Positions 4,243 to 6,551 of a stretch of DNA of 6,551 nucleotides are shown here, piece by piece (position 1 is the first letter of the stretch; each line of letters opens with the position of its first letter). The notes beneath the pieces were generated by a model. That model saw only the letters and a list, made by a program, of their open reading frames with translations, was not told the DNA's origin and did no database searches. The stretch comes from Propionibacterium sp. (GTDB lineage: Bacteria > Actinomycetota > Actinomycetes > Propionibacteriales > Propionibacteriaceae): assembly GCA_012719335.1 (NCBI GenBank), contig JAAYAO010000127.1, forward strand, positions 1 to 6,551, given 5' to 3'. Both the position numbers and the translations under genes were made by a program.

Positions 4243-5448
4243 ATGTCCCTGCTCGATCACGCCATTTGGTGGCACGTCTACCCGCTGGGCGCCGTGGGCG
4301 CACCGATCCACGACCGGCCGGCCGATGATCCGGGCCACCGGTTGGGGCGGCTGACCGCCTGGCTGGATTACGTGATCGAGCTGGGCTGCTCCGGGCTGTT
4401 GTTGGGCCCGGTGTTCGACTCCACCTCGCACGGCTACGACACCCTGAACCATCTGCGGATCGACCCGCGGCTGGGTGACGACGCCGACTGGGACGCGTTC
4501 GTGGCCGAGGCCCGCGCCCGGGGGCTGGCGATCGTGCTGGACGGGGTGTTCAACCACGTCGGCATCGACCACCCGCTGGTCGCCGAGGGCCCGGACGGGC
4601 CGGTCAAGTTCTCCGGTGAGTACGTCTACGGCTGGGAGGGTCACCCCGACCTGGCCGAACTCGATCACGCCGACCCGCGGGTGGCCGACCTGGTCACCGA
4701 GGTGATGTGCCACTGGTTGGGCCGTGGTGCGGCCGGGTGGCGGCTCGACGTGGCCTATGCGGTGCCGCCGGAGTTCTGGCGGGAGGTGCTGGCCCGGGTG
4801 CGGGCCGAGTACCCCGGGGCGATCTTCATCGGGGAGGTGATCCACGGTGACTACGCCGCCATCGCCGCTGCGGGCACCCTCGACTCGGTGACCGCCTACG
4901 AACTGTGGAAGGCGATCTGGAGTTCGCTGGTCGACACCAATATGTGGGAGCTCGCCCACGCCCTGGAGCGCCACGACGAATACTCCCGGGAGATGGTGCT
5001 GCAGACCTTCATCGGCAACCACGACGTCACCCGGATCGCCACCCGGGTCGGTGATGCCGGGGTGGTGCCGGCACTGGCGGTGCTGATGACCGTGCCCGGG
5101 ATGCCGAGCATCTACTACGGGGACGAACAGGGCTACCGCGGTGAGCGGCTGGACGGGGAGCACGCCGACGACCAGATGCGTCCACCGCTGCCCGAGCGCC
5201 CCGAGCAGTTGGCCGATGCCGGCCGGTGGCTGTACCGGATCCACCAGGAGCTGATCGCGGTGCGGCGGCGCAACCCGTGGCTGACCCGCGGCCGGGTCGA
5301 GGTGCTCGGCAAGGACAACCCCTGGATCGAATACGCCGTCACCGGCGACGGGCACCGCCTGCGGGTGCGGATCGACCTGGACCCCGTCCCGCAGGTGGCG
5401 ATCACCGTGGACGGCGCCGGCGCCTTCGACTGGCGATCCGCCGACTGA
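4243..5448 (+). CDS. GH13 alpha-amylase family protein (compact)
   Basis: The 401-residue protein is a glycoside hydrolase family 13 enzyme: a (beta/alpha)8 barrel acting on alpha-glucosidic bonds by the retaining mechanism. The four conserved regions are present: I DGVFNHV (100-106), II GWRLDVAYAV (165-174, nucleophile D169), III FIGEVI (195-200, acid/base E198) and IV FIGNHDVTR (256-264, transition-state stabiliser D261). The start WWHVYPLG (9-16), GPVFDSTSHGYDT (55-67) and VPGMPSIYYGDEQG are also typical. There is no signal peptide, so it acts inside the cell on maltodextrin, trehalose or a similar sugar; hydrolase and transferase cannot be told apart. It is short for GH13: there is no separate N-terminal module, the B domain is small (about 107-137), and only some 60-70 residues follow the barrel where a full domain C is usual. 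No sugar transporter or glycogen gene is near. An unassigned actinobacterial GH13 group is my best guess. Confidence 0.93.
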   Translation: MSLLDHAIWWHVYPLGAVGAPIHDRPADDPGHRLGRLTAWLDYVIELGCSGLLLGPVFDSTSHGYDTLNHLRIDPRLGDDADWDAFVAEARARGLAIVLDGVFNHVGIDHPLVAEGPDGPVKFSGEYVYGWEGHPDLAELDHADPRVADLVTEVMCHWLGRGAAGWRLDVAYAVPPEFWREVLARVRAEYPGAIFIGEVIHGDYAAIAAAGTLDSVTAYELWKAIWSSLVDTNMWELAHALERHDEYSREMVLQTFIGNHDVTRIATRVGDAGVVPALAVLMTVPGMPSIYYGDEQGYRGERLDGEHADDQMRPPLPERPEQLADAGRWLYRIHQELIAVRRRNPWLTRGRVEVLGKDNPWIEYAVTGDGHRLRVRIDLDPVPQVAITVDGAGAFDWRSAD

Positions 5449-5498
5449 GCGCCGACCCGGGTGGCCCCGGCAGGGGGAGGGGCGCAGGGACGACGCGC

Positions 5499-6551
5499 TC
5501 AGGAGTGGCGGCGCGGCTCCTCCGAATCGATCGGTTGACCGCGCAACAGCTTGCCGGTGACCCGTTGGCCGAGCCGCTCCAGGGCGAGCCGGCCGACCAA
5601 CTGCTGGTTGGTGGTGGCCCGTTCGGTGCGTCCGTTGCTCAAGAAACTGATCGCCCAGTGCAACAGGGTGGTGACCCGGTTCTTGAAACCGGCGATGTAG
5701 AGCAGGTGCAGCACCAGCCACATCACCCAGGCGGGGAACCCGGTCAGCTCCAGCCGGCCGACCTTCACCACGGCGGAGAACTTGGAGATCGTCGCCATCG
5801 AACCCCGGTCGAAGTAGCTGAACGGACGGTCGTCCACCGGGCGACCCGCGGCCCGGTCGGCGATTCGGGCGGCGACGTACTTGGCCTGCTGGATCGCCCC
5901 CTGCGCCACCCCGGGCACATTCGGACGGAAGGCCAGGTCACCGATCACGGTCACCTCCGGGTGGTCGGGCACCGACATGTCCGGTTCGACCACCACCCGG
6001 CCGGCCCGATCCAATTCGGCGCCGGAACGTTCGGCCACCACCCGGCCCAGGTCGTTGCCCTGCACCCCGGCCGCCCACACCTTGCAGACCGCGCCGACGG
6101 TGTGTTCGGTGCCCTCGGCGTCGCGGTAGGTGACCGAATCGGCGTCCATGTCGGTGACCGGGCTGTTCAGGATCACCTCGACCCCGCTGCGCTCCAGAGA
6201 GCGTTGGGTGGCCCGGCCCAGTTTCGGCCCGAAGGGCGGCAGCACCTGCGGGGCGGCGTCGATCAACAGCACCCGGGCGGTGCTCGAATCGATGCCCCGG
6301 AACTGGCCGCGCAGGGTGGTGTTGGCCAGTTCGGCGATCTGCCCGGCCATCTCCACCCCGGTCGGGCCGGCGCCCACCACCACGAAGGTGAGCAGCTTGC
6401 GGCGCTCGTCCGGGTCGTCGGTCAGTTCGGCCCGTTCGAAGGCCCAGAAGATCCGCGCCCGCAACTCCAGGGCGTCGTCGATGGTCTTCATGCCGGGGGC
6501 GAACTCGGCGAAGTGGTCGTTGCCGAAGTAGGACTGGGAGGCGCCGGCGGC
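5499..6551 (-). CDS. ndh: Type II NADH dehydrogenase (NDH-2), lacking N-terminus at window edge
   Basis: The frame is open to the right edge, giving 350 visible residues; family members are about 450-470, so roughly 100-110 N-terminal residues, including the FAD-binding GxGxxG, lie outside. NDH-2 is a single-subunit, non-proton-pumping enzyme on the inner face of the membrane that passes electrons from NADH via FAD to menaquinone. The first visible residues include SYFGNDHFAEFAPG, a conserved NDH-2 segment, so the ATG at 6491 is internal (MKTIDDALELR), not the start. The NADH-binding motif is VVVGAGPTGVEMAG (about 57-70). Later come VWAAGVQGNDLGR, VIGDLAF and GVAQGAIQQAKYVA, which approach FAD and quinone. 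The end has FDRGSMATIS and the hydrophobic/amphipathic segment AWVMWLVLHLLYIAGFKNR for membrane attachment. The gene is convergent with the GH13 gene across a 50-bp GC-rich gap with no convincing terminator. Confidence 0.94.
   Translation of the reverse strand, partial: AAGASQSYFGNDHFAEFAPGMKTIDDALELRARIFWAFERAELTDDPDERRKLLTFVVVGAGPTGVEMAGQIAELANTTLRGQFRGIDSSTARVLLIDAAPQVLPPFGPKLGRATQRSLERSGVEVILNSPVTDMDADSVTYRDAEGTEHTVGAVCKVWAAGVQGNDLGRVVAERSGAELDRAGRVVVEPDMSVPDHPEVTVIGDLAFRPNVPGVAQGAIQQAKYVAARIADRAAGRPVDDRPFSYFDRGSMATISKFSAVVKVGRLELTGFPAWVMWLVLHLLYIAGFKNRVTTLLHWAISFLSNGRTERATTNQQLVGRLALERLGQRVTGKLLRGQPIDSEEPRRHS

Noticed and set aside
5449..5498. A terminator between the convergent GH13 and ndh genes.
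   Set aside because: The gap holds only short GC-rich complementary bits (GCGCC/GGCGC and the palindrome ACCCGGGT) with no T-run and no stable contiguous stem.
4099..5721. A 540-codon minus-strand open frame opposite the GH13 gene and running into dodecin and ndh.
   Set aside because: It is antisense to genes with intact catalytic motifs, with composition typical of a GC-driven shadow frame and no recognisable domain.
6489..6491. The ATG at 6491 as the start of the NADH dehydrogenase.
   Set aside because: The frame remains open to the window edge and the residues before this ATG (SYFGNDHFAEFAPG) are conserved NDH-2 sequence; the protein would otherwise lack its FAD-binding half.

Overview
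The window is about 6.5 kb of very GC-rich DNA with strong G/C bias at third codon positions and tightly packed short genes. Several promoters place a TANNNT-like -10 box 6-7 nt before the start codon, as in leaderless genes. These traits, a mycobacterial-type dodecin, a mycothiol-type DinB (DUF664) protein and a type II NADH dehydrogenase, point to a high-GC Gram-positive (Actinomycetota) chromosome. I cannot name the genus. I see no rRNA, tRNA, CRISPR array, transposase, phage gene or attachment site.

Layout from left to right: (1) 1-275, minus: the N-terminal part of an unrecognised protein running off the left edge. (2) 423-1166, plus: a short-chain dehydrogenase/reductase, divergent from (1). 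(3) 1181-1693, minus: a DinB/DUF664 protein, convergent with the SDR. (4) 1737-1812: a long imperfect hairpin with a 5-T run, best read as the intrinsic terminator of the genes to its right. (5) 3793-1822, minus: a compact series TetR regulator -> Nudix hydrolase -> YaaA, with gaps of 10 and 24 bp and probable internal leaderless promoters. (6) 3794-3958: a divergent control region with a near-palindrome and two facing copies of one -10-like motif. (7) 3959-4183, plus: dodecin. (8) 4243-5448, plus: a compact single-domain GH13 alpha-amylase-family enzyme. (9) 5499-6551, minus: type II NADH dehydrogenase, lacking its N-terminus at the right edge, convergent with the GH13 gene.

How the genes may work together: several products fit redox and damage control. 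YaaA limits peroxide and iron damage, dodecin stores flavin, NDH-2 is a flavin respiratory enzyme, the DUF664 fold includes thiol-dependent transferases, and the Nudix protein may clean up nucleotides. The TetR gene faces the dodecin gene and leads the Nudix-yaaA series, so it could control both directions; that is inference. The GH13 gene has no sugar-related neighbour here.

I did not find a previously undescribed multi-gene system. The points most worth a second look are non-coding: the hairpin at 1737-1812, the recurring leaderless promoter layout (including a -10 box whose first three bases are the upstream stop codon), and the candidate TetR operator.
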